A stretch of DNA of 48,827 bases from CAZUZS01 sp964624795 (GCA_964624795.1 CAZUZS010000033.1:1-48827); one strand, 5' to 3'; positions 17,325-25,681 are shown, numbered from the stretch's first letter. Numbers and translations: made by a program. The notes: generated by a model not told the origin, from the sequence alone.

Positions 17325-18965
17325 CTATTTCATTAATATCATTCGTTTGGCACTGGAAATCTCATTTCCGGCTCGCAACACATAGAAATAAATGCCGCTG
17401 GAAACCATATTTCCTTCCGAGTTCCGGCCATCCCACTGCACCTGGTAGGAACCGGCGGGCTTTTTCTCATTCACCAGCGTGCAAACTTTCTTGCCGGTGA
17501 TGTCGAAGACTGTTAGCTCAACATTGCTGATCTCCGCAATCTGGTAGCCAATTGTAGTGGCGGGATTGAACGGATTCGGGTAGTTCTGTTCCAGCCGGAA
17601 TGTTCCAGGACAATTTCCATCGTAGGGGACCATGCCGGTTGGTGGCCGGTCGGTTGCAAGCGCCTTGATGCAGAAATTGGCAGTCCCGTCCCATTGCACG
17701 TTGGAAAACTGGTAGGTGTAGAAATCAATCCACTGGATTCCGTCGAAAAAGTAGCTTTCCCCGGGATTGGCAGCCGATTCCACAATGGTTCGGGATGATG
17801 CGCCCAGCAGCACCGGAACATCGGAGGTCCGGTCGAAGGGCTGACCACCCTGGGAAAGTGACAGGTAGACATAAAACGTATCCCCGGGACTGACTGCCAC
17901 CACACTGTCCAGATCAATCGTATGAAATCCCTTATTCTGGATGATTCCTGATTTCGCAGACCGCTCGGCAATCAATTGGTTATTTTCAAATCCATTATAA
18001 ATTTTGGCGATGTACTCCACATTATTTGTCGCGGTGAAAAAGCTGACTGCATCCACGTTTTCGTAATCTGTTGCGACAAAACAATTGAAGGCCTCCTGGC
18101 AGTCCGTTTTGGTATCGCGCCAGCCGTGATAATCATGGTAATAAACATGATCGTATTGCATTGGCTCCACGTCCTGGAAAGAGACGGCTCCCATTTCGGG
18201 ATGCTGACCGGAGAATTTATCGTAGTAGGAAATCCAGAAAAATCCACTGTAGCCCCAACTGCTGCCCCAACTGTTCTTGCAGAGCCAGGCCCCCGGCTGA
18301 GGCGCCTGTGTCACCTGATTATCATCCCATCCCACAATGGCGATCGCATGGTTCGGATCCGATGAACTGGTGGGTGGCTGGTAATGGGTATAGCTGCCGC
18401 TCATAAACGAGCCGGAATAGCACATGCACGTGCCAACCACGCCGTAATCCATAACTGCCTGTTTGATTGTATTGATATTCTCCAGGTTTGCGCCGGCCTC
18501 GTACCATTCGATTTCCCGTGGATAATAATAGTGGTAGCCGGAATTTGTGCGAAGTGGGGCTGTCGAAAAGGATTGCCCGTCGATCTCCCGGACTGCGCCT
18601 TCTCCACGAGACAGGTAGGCCGATGTCACCATGTAATCGCCGCCCTCATGTACTGTTAATCCGGCGCTCACGGGGTAGATGTCGTCGTTATTGTGCTGGT
18701 TGAATCCGTTCCACCAGTCCAGATGGTATTCAGCGAGATTTGGCTCACCGGTTTCGCCGGCAGCGGTCCAGGCACCGGTCATCATAAGATTTCCCTCCAT
18801 GGCAGCCATGGCCCCATGCGTCCAGCACGTGCCGCCCTGCTGTGACTTTACCGAAGTCACATAATTTACGCCGTTCACATTCCTGAGATCATATGTTGTG
18901 GGCGGATCGGCAACCAGCGAGGAAATAAGCAGGCCGATGCAAAGAATCAGTAAAAGTTTCTTCAT
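17325..18965 (-). CDS. Secreted papain-family (C1A) cysteine protease with lectin-like region and type IX sorting tail
   Basis: The 546-residue protein has a signal peptide (about 1-19) and no recognisable long propeptide. The peptidase C1 domain (about 22-255) shows the catalytic Cys in GGTCWTHG (C47), the oxyanion Gln just before it, His in NHAIAIVGW (H206) and Asn in KNSWGSSWG (N231). A beta-rich region (about 260-440) resembles the lectin-like domain that follows C1 domains in bacterial members. Residues 457-546 are a type IX secretion C-terminal domain: LEQNYPNPFNPATT, SSGIYFYVL, final KRMILMK. The enzyme should be secreted or cell-surface attached and degrade proteins. An AAGGAG site precedes the ATG. 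It is a single-gene unit with its own terminator. Confidence 0.92.
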   Translation of the reverse strand: MKKLLLILCIGLLISSLVADPPTTYDLRNVNGVNYVTSVKSQQGGTCWTHGAMAAMEGNLMMTGAWTAAGETGEPNLAEYHLDWWNGFNQHNNDDIYPVSAGLTVHEGGDYMVTSAYLSRGEGAVREIDGQSFSTAPLRTNSGYHYYYPREIEWYEAGANLENINTIKQAVMDYGVVGTCMCYSGSFMSGSYTHYQPPTSSSDPNHAIAIVGWDDNQVTQAPQPGAWLCKNSWGSSWGYSGFFWISYYDKFSGQHPEMGAVSFQDVEPMQYDHVYYHDYHGWRDTKTDCQEAFNCFVATDYENVDAVSFFTATNNVEYIAKIYNGFENNQLIAERSAKSGIIQNKGFHTIDLDSVVAVSPGDTFYVYLSLSQGGQPFDRTSDVPVLLGASSRTIVESAANPGESYFFDGIQWIDFYTYQFSNVQWDGTANFCIKALATDRPPTGMVPYDGNCPGTFRLEQNYPNPFNPATTIGYQIAEISNVELTVFDITGKKVCTLVNEKKPAGSYQVQWDGRNSEGNMVSSGIYFYVLRAGNEISSAKRMILMK

Positions 18966-19014
18966 TCCTACTCCTTCATGTTAATGTTTCCTGAAAGCGC
19001 AAAATGCAGCGCAT

Positions 19015-19524
19015 TTATCTTTCTATGGTGAATTGCCAGGCGCAGAAATAGTCTTCAACTTCATCCGGCGGGCAGGCAATGCAGCGGGTTTTGATGCGCA
19101 GATCAACTGTTTTGGCGAACTGGCTGAACTCGACAATCCCCACTTGCTTGCACGGGAAATCCGGTAAATTTTTCTGCCGCCGGGTTTTTTGAACCCGGCA
19201 TTCCAGCATTCGAAAAATCATCGTGTTCTCATCCACCCAATCAATTTCCTGGCGGTTAATTGCCGCATACAGCCGGTATTGAAAAGCGCGCTCAAGCGCT
19301 TTCAGGCCACCGTCCGGGACGATATCGAACGCCTTCATGATTCGCCTGGCTTCCGCAACCGCGAACCGCTCCCACGATTTCGCATCAAGATCCATGGCCG
19401 TGTCCATTCCATACTTTTGTTCGGCGGCCAGAAACCAGCAGCCATCGTGTGCCAGCCAATTTTTGGCGTAAACTTCAATCAATTTGAGCAATTCCTCTCG
19501 TGAAAGGTCCTGAATATTCTCCAT
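19015..19524 (-). CDS. DUF6125-like cytosolic protein
   Basis: A 169-residue soluble protein without signal peptide or membrane helix. The pattern LLKLIEVYAKNWLAHDGCWF, the central helical segment with AVAEARRIMKAF, and the C-terminal Cys-rich stretch RCIACPPDEVEDYFCAW are what I recognise from the family annotated as DUF6125. That family resembles hydrolases of the L-2-amino-thiazoline-carboxylate type, but no reaction is established. AGGA lies 8 nt before the ATG. It lies between the protease and TrmO genes, with no functional link obvious. Confidence 0.6.
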   Translation of the reverse strand: MENIQDLSREELLKLIEVYAKNWLAHDGCWFLAAEQKYGMDTAMDLDAKSWERFAVAEARRIMKAFDIVPDGGLKALERAFQYRLYAAINRQEIDWVDENTMIFRMLECRVQKTRRQKNLPDFPCKQVGIVEFSQFAKTVDLRIKTRCIACPPDEVEDYFCAWQFTIER

Positions 19525-19572
19525 TTTCGTTTCCTATCTGTTTCATTTGATTTAGTATGGCCCACATCATAC

Positions 19573-19602
19573 GCCTCAGCCTCAGCCTTAGCCTTTGCCT
19601 TA
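19573..19602. repeat. Five-copy hexamer array (GCCTNA type)
   Basis: Five consecutive 6-mers, GCCTCA twice, then GCCTTA, GCCTTT, GCCTTA, fill the spacer between the DUF6125 and trmO genes. The array is 30 bp, like the one at 20412-20441. No function is known. Confidence 0.6.
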
Positions 19603-19605
19603 ACT

Positions 19606-20079
19606 TTATTCATCGGCTCTTCTGCCCGCTAATTTATGAACATTCTTTTCCAGCCACCCAATCCTCGGGTTCTCGCGAAAATCGAATTCCGGTACGCTCG
19701 GCTTGATATCCAGCAGAGGCGTTCCATCGACAATATCCACATCCTGAATATGCAAAACTCCACCCTCTATTTTCGATAACCGCACAACGGACAGGCCGAT
19801 ATGGTTGGGACGGGACGGCGCCCGTGTAGCAAACACCCCGCGAAGATGCTCATCCATGAAGGGTTTCACCTTTAAAGAAATCTTTTGGCTCATGTGAAAA
19901 TGATAAACCAGGATAATATGTGAAAAACCGTCGAGATCCTGCAAGCCTTCCCGATATTCCGGGAAAACCGTTACCGTTCCGTTAATTCCCTTTGAAGCGG
20001 GTGGTTGAATCGGAGTGCCAACTGGCTCGCTAAACGGAGTGTGAATAATGCCAATCGGCTGGCAGATAATATTTGCCAT
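19606..20079 (-). CDS. trmO: tRNA (N6-threonylcarbamoyladenosine37-N6)-methyltransferase TrmO
   Basis: A 157-residue protein of the TsaA/YaeB/TrmO beta-barrel family. Diagnostic segments are PIGIIHTPF at the N-terminus, LDGFSHIILVYHFH, RGVFATRAPSRPNHIGLSVVRL (read as ATRAPSRPN, then IGLS), and VDGTPLLDIKPSVPEFD. Family members methylate N6 of t6A at position 37 of threonine tRNAs using SAM. It is shorter than the E. coli enzyme, which has a C-terminal extension; short forms are common in bacteria and archaea. It is probably a single-gene unit. Confidence 0.88.
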   Translation of the reverse strand: MANIICQPIGIIHTPFSEPVGTPIQPPASKGINGTVTVFPEYREGLQDLDGFSHIILVYHFHMSQKISLKVKPFMDEHLRGVFATRAPSRPNHIGLSVVRLSKIEGGVLHIQDVDIVDGTPLLDIKPSVPEFDFRENPRIGWLEKNVHKLAGRRADE

Positions 20080-20121
20080 AATCAGGGTCCATTCCTTTAA
20101 CCGGAGAACTAATTTAGTCGC

Positions 20122-20379
20122 TTAATTCGATTCCCCAGATTTCTTTTGTTTTTTCTCCTCCAACAAATTATGGTGGTAGGAGCCCTCGCGCATCATTTTG
20201 GCGCTGCATTTCGGACATTTCACATCCTGGCAGGGAATGCCACGTTGGTGCGGGATTTTTTCACCGCATTTTGGGCAGATGCAGAAGCCGCCACTGCCTA
20301 AGCCAGATCCGCGACCAGATTCCATAATTTCTCCTTCATCCAAATCCTGAAAAAGGATTTGCCATTCATGTTTTTTCAT
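20122..20379 (-). CDS. Small zinc-ribbon protein
   Basis: Up to 85 residues with two CPxC knuckles, CPKCGEKIPHQRGIPC and CPKCSAKM, forming a zinc ribbon, preceded by a Gly-rich segment GRGSGLGSGGF and followed by a basic tail. Small proteins of this composition often sit beside DUF5320 and NifX/MTH1175-type genes in anaerobes; here a DUF5320 gene lies about 900 bp upstream. Two starts are possible: ATG 20379 (GGGAG at 7 nt), or ATG 20325 (AAGGAG at 5 nt), which gives a 67-residue protein closer to the family form. Function unknown. Confidence 0.65.
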   Translation of the reverse strand: MKKHEWQILFQDLDEGEIMESGRGSGLGSGGFCICPKCGEKIPHQRGIPCQDVKCPKCSAKMMREGSYHHNLLEEKKQKKSGESN

Positions 20380-20411
20380 TAATGCGCTCCCTCACTCAGA
20401 CACCCTGATTC

Positions 20412-20441
20412 GTAATCATAATCCTAATCTTGATCGTAATC
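20412..20441. repeat. Five-copy hexamer array (NTAATC type)
   Basis: GTAATC, ATAATC, CTAATC, TTGATC, GTAATC in tandem, 30 bp, in the 237-bp spacer between the methyltransferase and zinc-ribbon genes. It has the same copy number and length as the array at 19573-19602 but a different unit. I see nothing else in this spacer. Confidence 0.6.
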
Positions 20442-20616
20442 CTCACAAGGCAAAGCGGCGAAAAGCGCCTGGGGCATGAAGTGAAAAGAAAAAATATTCC
20501 CGTTCTGCGCGAAAGTCTATTTTTGGCTTCAAATTATATTTTTTCATCCTTATTCACCAGTCAGAATTCTCGCCAACTTTTTTTTCCCAAATCTCTCATT
20601 TGCCGGCTCGCCTGTT

Positions 20617-21216
20617 TCACGCTTCATAACGCCACCATAGGAAACCGGAAGTCAGCTGACCTTCCCGAATATTGGCCCTTTCGAGCAACTGCATTGCTTC
20701 TTCCACGGTCATTGCCGCCCTAAACTCTTTTTCCAGGTAGCCAATCCAGCTTCGCCGGATATCCACGACAAAGAGATTGCCCTCCGGTCTCAACACTCGC
20801 TCCATTTCATTAAACATCTTGATCGGATCGGTCACCAAATGTGCCATGTTGATGTTGAGCAGCACATCAAAGTGGTTATCGGGAAAGGGAATTTCCTGCA
20901 CATCCGCTTTTTTGAATTCTACTCGGGCTGCCGCGCCAGCTTTGTCACAGTTCCGTCCGGCGATTTCCAGCAACGGTTCGGAAAGATCGATACCCATGCA
21001 CTCAGCTTGTGGAAATTTCGTTGCCAGGCGTATCAGAGTCTCCCCAAAACCACAGCCGGCGTCCAATATCCGGCCGCTCGAAAATCCCTTTTCACGGAGT
21101 TTCCGGGCGTACTCTTTCGCAAAGCGGCGGGCCATGCCGATATGCTTGCTCGCATATCGCGCAACGAATTCTTCGTCGTCAAAAACCGGCGCATGTTTTG
21201 CGGCAGATCGTTTCAA
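20617..21216 (-). CDS. Class I SAM-dependent methyltransferase
   Basis: A 199-residue Rossmann-fold methyltransferase. Motif I is ILDAGCGFGET (about 50-60), the acidic end of strand 2 is CMGIDLSEP, motif II/III is KKADVQEIPFPDNHFDVLL, and a post-I region LRPEGNLFVVD follows. It resembles the Methyltransf_11/UbiE type; the substrate is unknown. The likely start is TTG at 21216 with AGGAG 9 nt upstream; no ATG lies before residue 28. It is 51 bp downstream of the DUF5320 gene and probably co-transcribed with it. Confidence 0.8.
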   Translation of the reverse strand: MKRSAAKHAPVFDDEEFVARYASKHIGMARRFAKEYARKLREKGFSSGRILDAGCGFGETLIRLATKFPQAECMGIDLSEPLLEIAGRNCDKAGAAARVEFKKADVQEIPFPDNHFDVLLNINMAHLVTDPIKMFNEMERVLRPEGNLFVVDIRRSWIGYLEKEFRAAMTVEEAMQLLERANIREGQLTSGFLWWRYEA

Positions 21217-21267
21217 AAATTCTATCTCCTATTTACTGAAAAATCCGGTTTCCGATTCCTACCGACA

Positions 21268-21597
21268 CTATTTCTCAGCTTCCTCTTTGGATTGGACATC
21301 GGTCAGCTTTTCAATCTGTCGGCGCACCGAATCGAGCTCTTTTTGGAGGTAATCCGCCTCCCTTTTCAGTTCATCCGCTTCATTTTCCGGTGAGAAAAGA
21401 TGGCGACCAGATTGCGCATTCCACCTTCCCCGGCCGGGAACGCCGGTAGCCAGAAAGCGGTGCCGCCAGCCGCGCCCAAATCCACCGTGACTACCATAGC
21501 CAATTCTGCCACTCCATTCGGGAACCACGCAATTTCCCCGTCCCCTTCCGGAAAATGGACCTTGTCCCCGGGGACCTGTTCCATCAAATCCTGGCAT
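21268..21597 (-). CDS. DUF5320 family protein
   Basis: A 109-residue protein whose N-terminus MPGFDGTGPRGQGPFSGRG is the signature of DUF5320, a Gly/Arg-rich family. A C-terminal coiled coil (about 70-105, ELKREADYLQKELDSVRRQI) follows. AGGAGG lies 6 nt before the ATG. Relatives are found in anaerobes near NifX-like and ParA/MRP-like iron-sulfur genes, which are not seen here. It leads the methyltransferase gene by 51 bp. No biochemical function is established. Confidence 0.8.
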   Translation of the reverse strand: MPGFDGTGPRGQGPFSGRGRGNCVVPEWSGRIGYGSHGGFGRGWRHRFLATGVPGRGRWNAQSGRHLFSPENEADELKREADYLQKELDSVRRQIEKLTDVQSKEEAEK

Positions 21598-21669
21598 GGT
21601 AAATCCTCCTTCAGTTTTTTCATAAAAGGGTTTTGTCTATTCAAAAATAATCTGATGATGCATCACCCA

Positions 21670-21731
21670 GTCATGCTTCGACAAGCTCAGCATGACGGAT
21701 AATCCGGGTCACCCTGAGCTCGCCGAAAGTT
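21670..21731. repeat. REP-like intergenic palindrome pair
   Basis: GTCATGCT and AGCATGAC are perfect 8-bp arms around TCGACAAGCTC (21670-21696). A second half-element, GTCACCCTGAGCTCGCCGAA, starts at 21708. This sequence class is a dispersed intergenic repeat found in many environmental genomes. It separates the peroxiredoxin stop from the DUF5320 start and may act as a transcript 3' end. Confidence 0.6.
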
Positions 21732-21776
21732 GATCCCATAGAAGAAATCACCAATATAATTAACAATGCTTTTCCC

Positions 21777-22490
21777 TTACTCCTGTCCCGGTTTCCAGAC
21801 TTTCCAGACCTTCCCCACCAGGTCCGGACCTGGCTTCAGAGTTGTTTTTCCAGGCTGCCATTCGGCCGGACATACTTCCGCCCCCTTGGTTTTTCTTACA
21901 TGCTGAAAGGCTTTCACCTGGCGAATCGTTTCATCGATATTCCTTCCCACCGGCGGCGTTAATACTTCCATTGCCTGAATTACGCCGTCCGGGTCGATAA
22001 TGAAGCGACCCCGGATATCCACGCCGGCAGCTTCATCATACACACCGTAAACTTTACCGACATTTCCCGCTGCATCTGAAATCATAGCGAATGGTATGCC
22101 TGTTTCCACCATTTTTGAAAGTTCTTCTTCCTCCCAAATCTTGTGAACAAAAATGCTGTCTACACTTGCCGACATTACTTCGACGCCCAGGCTTTTGAGT
22201 TCTTCGTATTTATCAGCGACCGCTGAAATCTCGGTGGGTCATACAAATGTGAAGTCACCAGGATAGAAACAGAGCAAAACCCATTTCCCCAGGTAGTCTG
22301 ATAGTTTGACAGTGGTAAATTTGCCTTGATGAAATGCCGGGGCTTCAAAATCCGGTGCCTTTGCACCTACTCTTGCAGCAGCCATTTTTGCCTCCTCAAC
22401 GGTTAAATTTTCTTTTTTCGTTTCTCCGGTCTTCTTTTCCCCAACCACACTTCCTGTTGGTCGGGCACATCCCACATTTTCTTCCGCCAT
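21777..22490 (-). CDS. prxU: Selenocysteine peroxiredoxin (AhpC/Prx1-type), UGA at the peroxidatic position
   Basis: 237 codons from ATG 22490 (AGGAGG 6 nt upstream) with one internal TGA at 22241-22239, codon 84. The reading around it is FYPGDFTFV-UGA-PTEISAV, where family members have Cys, so the peroxidatic residue is selenocysteine. Downstream the frame continues without interruption: the typical dimer-interface region SVDSIFVHKIW, GRFIIDPDGVIQ, and the resolving Cys in AEVCPAEWQPG. The N-terminal 40 residues are a family-atypical Lys/Glu-rich extension. It reduces hydrogen peroxide and organic hydroperoxides in the cytoplasm. A SECIS-like hairpin follows the UGA. The gene is 121 bp downstream of the Fur/PerR gene on the same strand, fitting peroxide-induced expression. 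Automated annotation will split it into two fragments. Confidence 0.92.
22213..22241 (-). promoter_or_regulatory. SECIS-like hairpin of the selenoperoxiredoxin
   Basis: From the UGA (22241-22239), 17 nt lead to the loop GGTC, flanked by arms TCAGC and GCTGA (22213-22226). The stem extends across one T-T mismatch. Loop position and GG start fit the bacterial SECIS rule, and the loop resembles the GGUCU loop of E. coli fdhF. SelB should bind it to direct selenocysteine insertion. Confidence 0.75.
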
Positions 22491-22610
22491 CGTTGCCTCC
22501 TGTTTTGGATTAATGTTCAGTGATTTAAAATCCTCTTTGATAATTTCCAACAAGACCAGACACTACCCTCTTTTTACTGGTGATGATTTTCATTTGATAC
22601 GTCAAAAATT

Positions 22611-23075
22611 TTATGTACTGCCGGGACAGCGATTGCACTGCCCATAAAATTGGATGACATGGCCGGTAATTTTAAAGCCATATCGGTCGGAAAGCGCCGC
22701 TTCCACTTCGCGAAGCAGCTCGATCTCCTCATTCACAAAATCATCGTAATCGATTATCTTTTTGCAATTGACGCACACCAGATGATGATGGTGTCCCGGT
22801 TTTTGCGGACTCTGAATGAGCTCGTAACGGCTGCGACCGTCGCCGAACTGGAACCTGGCAATGATACCCATCTTTTCGAGCAAATCCAGATTACGATACA
22901 CCGTGGTCAATCCAACGTTGGGGTAATTTTCCAGAACACGCATGTACAAATCTTCCGCAGATGGATGTTCATCGGTGCTGCTCAAAACATCCAGGATCAT
23001 CCGCCGGGGTTCGGTAAATCTGAGTCCCGCTTCATTAAACTTGCCATGCCAATGTGACTTATTTTGTTTCCCCAT
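22611..23075 (-). CDS. Fur-family regulator, probably PerR-like
   Basis: A 154-residue protein from ATG 23075 (AAGGA at 7 nt). The winged-helix DNA-binding half is about 1-85, with LTTVYRNLDLL as recognition helix. The dimerisation half carries the HHHHLVCVNC metal region and two structural zinc pairs, C101xxC104 (CVNC) and C147xxC150 (CNRC). Fur and PerR cannot be separated by motif alone. A peroxiredoxin gene directly downstream and an operator just upstream of its own start favour a peroxide-sensing, self-repressing PerR. An upstream in-frame ATG at 23120 would place the operator inside the gene and is rejected. Confidence 0.85.
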   Translation of the reverse strand: MGKQNKSHWHGKFNEAGLRFTEPRRMILDVLSSTDEHPSAEDLYMRVLENYPNVGLTTVYRNLDLLEKMGIIARFQFGDGRSRYELIQSPQKPGHHHHLVCVNCKKIIDYDDFVNEEIELLREVEAALSDRYGFKITGHVIQFYGQCNRCPGST

Positions 23076-23087
23076 CAAGTCGTCCTT

Positions 23088-23106
23088 AATGACAATGATT
23101 GTCATT
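23088..23106. promoter_or_regulatory. Fur/PerR operator (perfect 9-1-9 palindrome)
   Basis: AATGACAAT and ATTGTCATT flank a central G, a perfect 19-bp palindrome close to the Fur/Per box form. It lies 12 bp upstream of the regulator start and just downstream of the predicted -10 element, where a bound repressor would block transcription. It could also affect the divergent permease gene at 23276. Confidence 0.85.
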
Positions 23107-23109
23107 ATG

Positions 23110-23137
23110 AATATACACAATTTGTCTATGAAATCAA
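23110..23137 (-). promoter_or_regulatory. Candidate promoter of the regulator-peroxiredoxin operon
   Basis: On the minus strand TTGATT (23137-23132) and TATATT (23115-23110) are 16 bp apart, directly upstream of the operator. Confidence 0.45.
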
Positions 23138-23275
23138 GTGCAAAATGTATTTTATGAGAAATTATGCTGCTTCAACAGCCTGCGAATTCGGTAATATAAA
23201 ATCTGTAACCGCAGCCGTTCGCTTCCGTATATCATGTGTAATTTTAATGATCATAGGAATAATCCAGAGGACGAT

Positions 23276-25681
23276 ATGCTCAAAAACTACCTGATTGTAG
23301 CGCTCCGAAATGTGCGAAAGCAAAAAGCTTATGCGTTCATTAACATTGCCGGTTTTGCGGTAGGAATGGCAACCTGCATTTTAATTATGATGTATGTGCT
23401 GAATGAACTTAGCTACGATAAGTTTCACAACAATGCCGACCGAATTTACCGGATCGGAGTGGAAGGAAATCTGAGCGGGGATTTTGTAAAGTACCCGCTA
23501 AGCAACCTGGGAACAGGTCCCACCATGCTGAAGGATTACGCAGCGGTAGAATACTTCACCCGGCTTCATCCCATTGACCGAACACCGTTCAAATACAACG
23601 ACAAGATTTTCTACGAAGAAGGCGGGATTTATGCAGATAGCAGTTTCTTTACGGTTTTTTCCTTCCCACTTATTCAGGGCGACCCACACACAGCACTGGG
23701 ACCGGCATATTCCATCGTTCTTACCCAAGATATGGCCAGAAAATATTTCGGGGATGAAAACCCGATGGGCAAACATTTGAACTTAAACAACAGCCACGAC
23801 TATACGGTGACCGGTGTGATGAAAAATGTCCCCGGTAATTCACATCTTAAATTCGATTTTCTTTGTTCGTTTGAAACCTATTACGCTATTCGGAATGGGA
23901 AATTAGAAGAATGGAACAACTTCAATAATTATACTTACCTGCTGCTGAAGAAGAATGTTGATCCGGCGAGATTCGCTGAAAACTTTCCGGCATTTACCGA
24001 CCATTACCTGGCTGATTTGAAAAAAATGTTGGGTAACAACCTAAATTTCTTTTTGCAGCCAATGACTGACATTCACTTGCATTCCAACATGGGATATGAA
24101 ATGGCAGGCAACAGCGATATCTCCTACATCTACATTTTCTCCTCCATCGCTTTTTTTATCCTGCTCATCGCCTGCATCAATTTCATGAACCTGGCAACCG
24201 CGCGCTCCGCGAACCGGGCCAAAGAAGTCGGCATGAGAAAGGTACTGGGAGCCGACAGAAAAAGTCTGGTCAAACAATTTCTATCCGAATCGATGCTCTA
24301 TTCCATCGTCTCGCTCATTATTGCCGTGGCGCTGGTATGGGCCGCGATGCCGGTTTTCAGTAATCTGGCCGGAAACAAGATTGCCTTCCACTTGAATGAG
24401 ATGTCGTGGCTAATTCCGGCATTCATCGGATTTATTCTGCTCAGCGGAATTTTGGCAGGCAGTTACCCCGCTCTCTTTCTCTCCGCATTCCGTCCCATCA
24501 ACGTTCTGCGGGGGGCCCTGAAAACAGGTGGATCAAACTCCAGGTTCCGAAGCATACTGGTAGTACTACAATTCGTCATCTCAATCGGGCTGATCTCAGG
24601 CACGATTATTATGATGAACCAGCTTCACTTTGTGAAAAATAAAAACCTGGGATTTGACAAAGAGCATGTGGTGATTATCCCAATCATGGATAGCAGCATC
24701 AGGAAGAATCTCCCTGCAATTAAAAGCGAACTGAAATCATACAGCGGCGTGGCGGGAGTCAGCTCCGCCTCAGACGTCCCCGGCGAATATCCCGATTATT
24801 CCATTTTTGTGCCGGAAGGCTACACCGTGGAACAAACCCAGTTGATGTATCGCATCAATTGCGATGCCGATTTCATTCCGACGATGGGGATGAAAATAGT
24901 TGAAGGCAGAAATTTCTCGACGGAATACGGAACCGACCCGAAGCATTCGGTCATTATCAACGAAACCGCTGCCAGGAAATACGGATGGGATAATCCTATC
25001 GGCAAAACAATCGGTTTTTTCAACGACGATAAAGATATGTCAAAAACCGAGCCGAAGACCGTTATTGGCGTGGTAAAGGATTTCCACGCCAAATCCCTGC
25101 ACAATGAGATTTTACCACTGCTGTTTACCAATAATGATAGTTATTTAAGCGAAATAGTTGTCAGGCTCAAAGCCGGCCATATTTCCGGTACGCTTAATTT
25201 TCTTGAAAACAAGTGGAAAGAATACGATCCGAATCGTCCGTTCGATTACTATTTCCTGGATCGCAGTTTTGATAAACAGTACCAGGCGGATGAGCGGCTG
25301 AGTAAAATTATCGGGTATTTTACGGTGCTGGCAATTTTTGTAGCGTGCCTGGGATTATACGGAATGGCTTCCTTCATGGCGGAACAGCGCTTTAAGGAAA
25401 TAGGGATTCGCAAAACATTGGGCGCCTCAGTATCCAGCATTGTGATCTTGTTAAACAAAGAAGTAACGCGGCTGATCATCATTGCCAATATCATTGCCAT
25501 ACCAATTGCTTATTACGCATTGTACCGCTGGCTGGAAAGTTTTGCTTACCGTACGGCCATCAATCCGGCAATATTTCTCGTTTCAGCGGCAATTGTTTTC
25601 TTCATCGGCTATGCAACTATCGCTTACCAGTCGGTTAAAGCTGCGCTTACGCCACCGGTGAATGTGATCAGAACCGAGTAG
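23276..25681 (+). CDS. FtsX/MacB-type ABC transporter permease
   Basis: The 801-residue permease has two MacB-like halves. TM1 (about 20-42, NIAGFAVGMATCILIMM) is followed by a MacB periplasmic-core domain and the first FtsX segment (about 275-420), which holds the coupling motif AKEVGMRKVLGA. A second periplasmic region and the C-terminal FtsX segment follow, with the matching motif FKEIGIRKTLGA. Such proteins work with a LolD/MacB-type ATPase, which is not adjacent, so this is an orphan permease. ATG 23276 has GAGG at 5 nt; an upstream ATG at 23234 lacks a site. Divergent from the Fur/PerR gene. The substrate is unknown; FCB-group genomes usually contain several such proteins. Confidence 0.85.
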   Translation: MLKNYLIVALRNVRKQKAYAFINIAGFAVGMATCILIMMYVLNELSYDKFHNNADRIYRIGVEGNLSGDFVKYPLSNLGTGPTMLKDYAAVEYFTRLHPIDRTPFKYNDKIFYEEGGIYADSSFFTVFSFPLIQGDPHTALGPAYSIVLTQDMARKYFGDENPMGKHLNLNNSHDYTVTGVMKNVPGNSHLKFDFLCSFETYYAIRNGKLEEWNNFNNYTYLLLKKNVDPARFAENFPAFTDHYLADLKKMLGNNLNFFLQPMTDIHLHSNMGYEMAGNSDISYIYIFSSIAFFILLIACINFMNLATARSANRAKEVGMRKVLGADRKSLVKQFLSESMLYSIVSLIIAVALVWAAMPVFSNLAGNKIAFHLNEMSWLIPAFIGFILLSGILAGSYPALFLSAFRPINVLRGALKTGGSNSRFRSILVVLQFVISIGLISGTIIMMNQLHFVKNKNLGFDKEHVVIIPIMDSSIRKNLPAIKSELKSYSGVAGVSSASDVPGEYPDYSIFVPEGYTVEQTQLMYRINCDADFIPTMGMKIVEGRNFSTEYGTDPKHSVIINETAARKYGWDNPIGKTIGFFNDDKDMSKTEPKTVIGVVKDFHAKSLHNEILPLLFTNNDSYLSEIVVRLKAGHISGTLNFLENKWKEYDPNRPFDYYFLDRSFDKQYQADERLSKIIGYFTVLAIFVACLGLYGMASFMAEQRFKEIGIRKTLGASVSSIVILLNKEVTRLIIIANIIAIPIAYYALYRWLESFAYRTAINPAIFLVSAAIVFFIGYATIAYQSVKAALTPPVNVIRTE

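Noticed and set aside
22491..22553. TTG start of the peroxiredoxin at 22553
   Set aside because: ATG 22490 has an AGGAGG site at ideal spacing; the upstream TTG has none.
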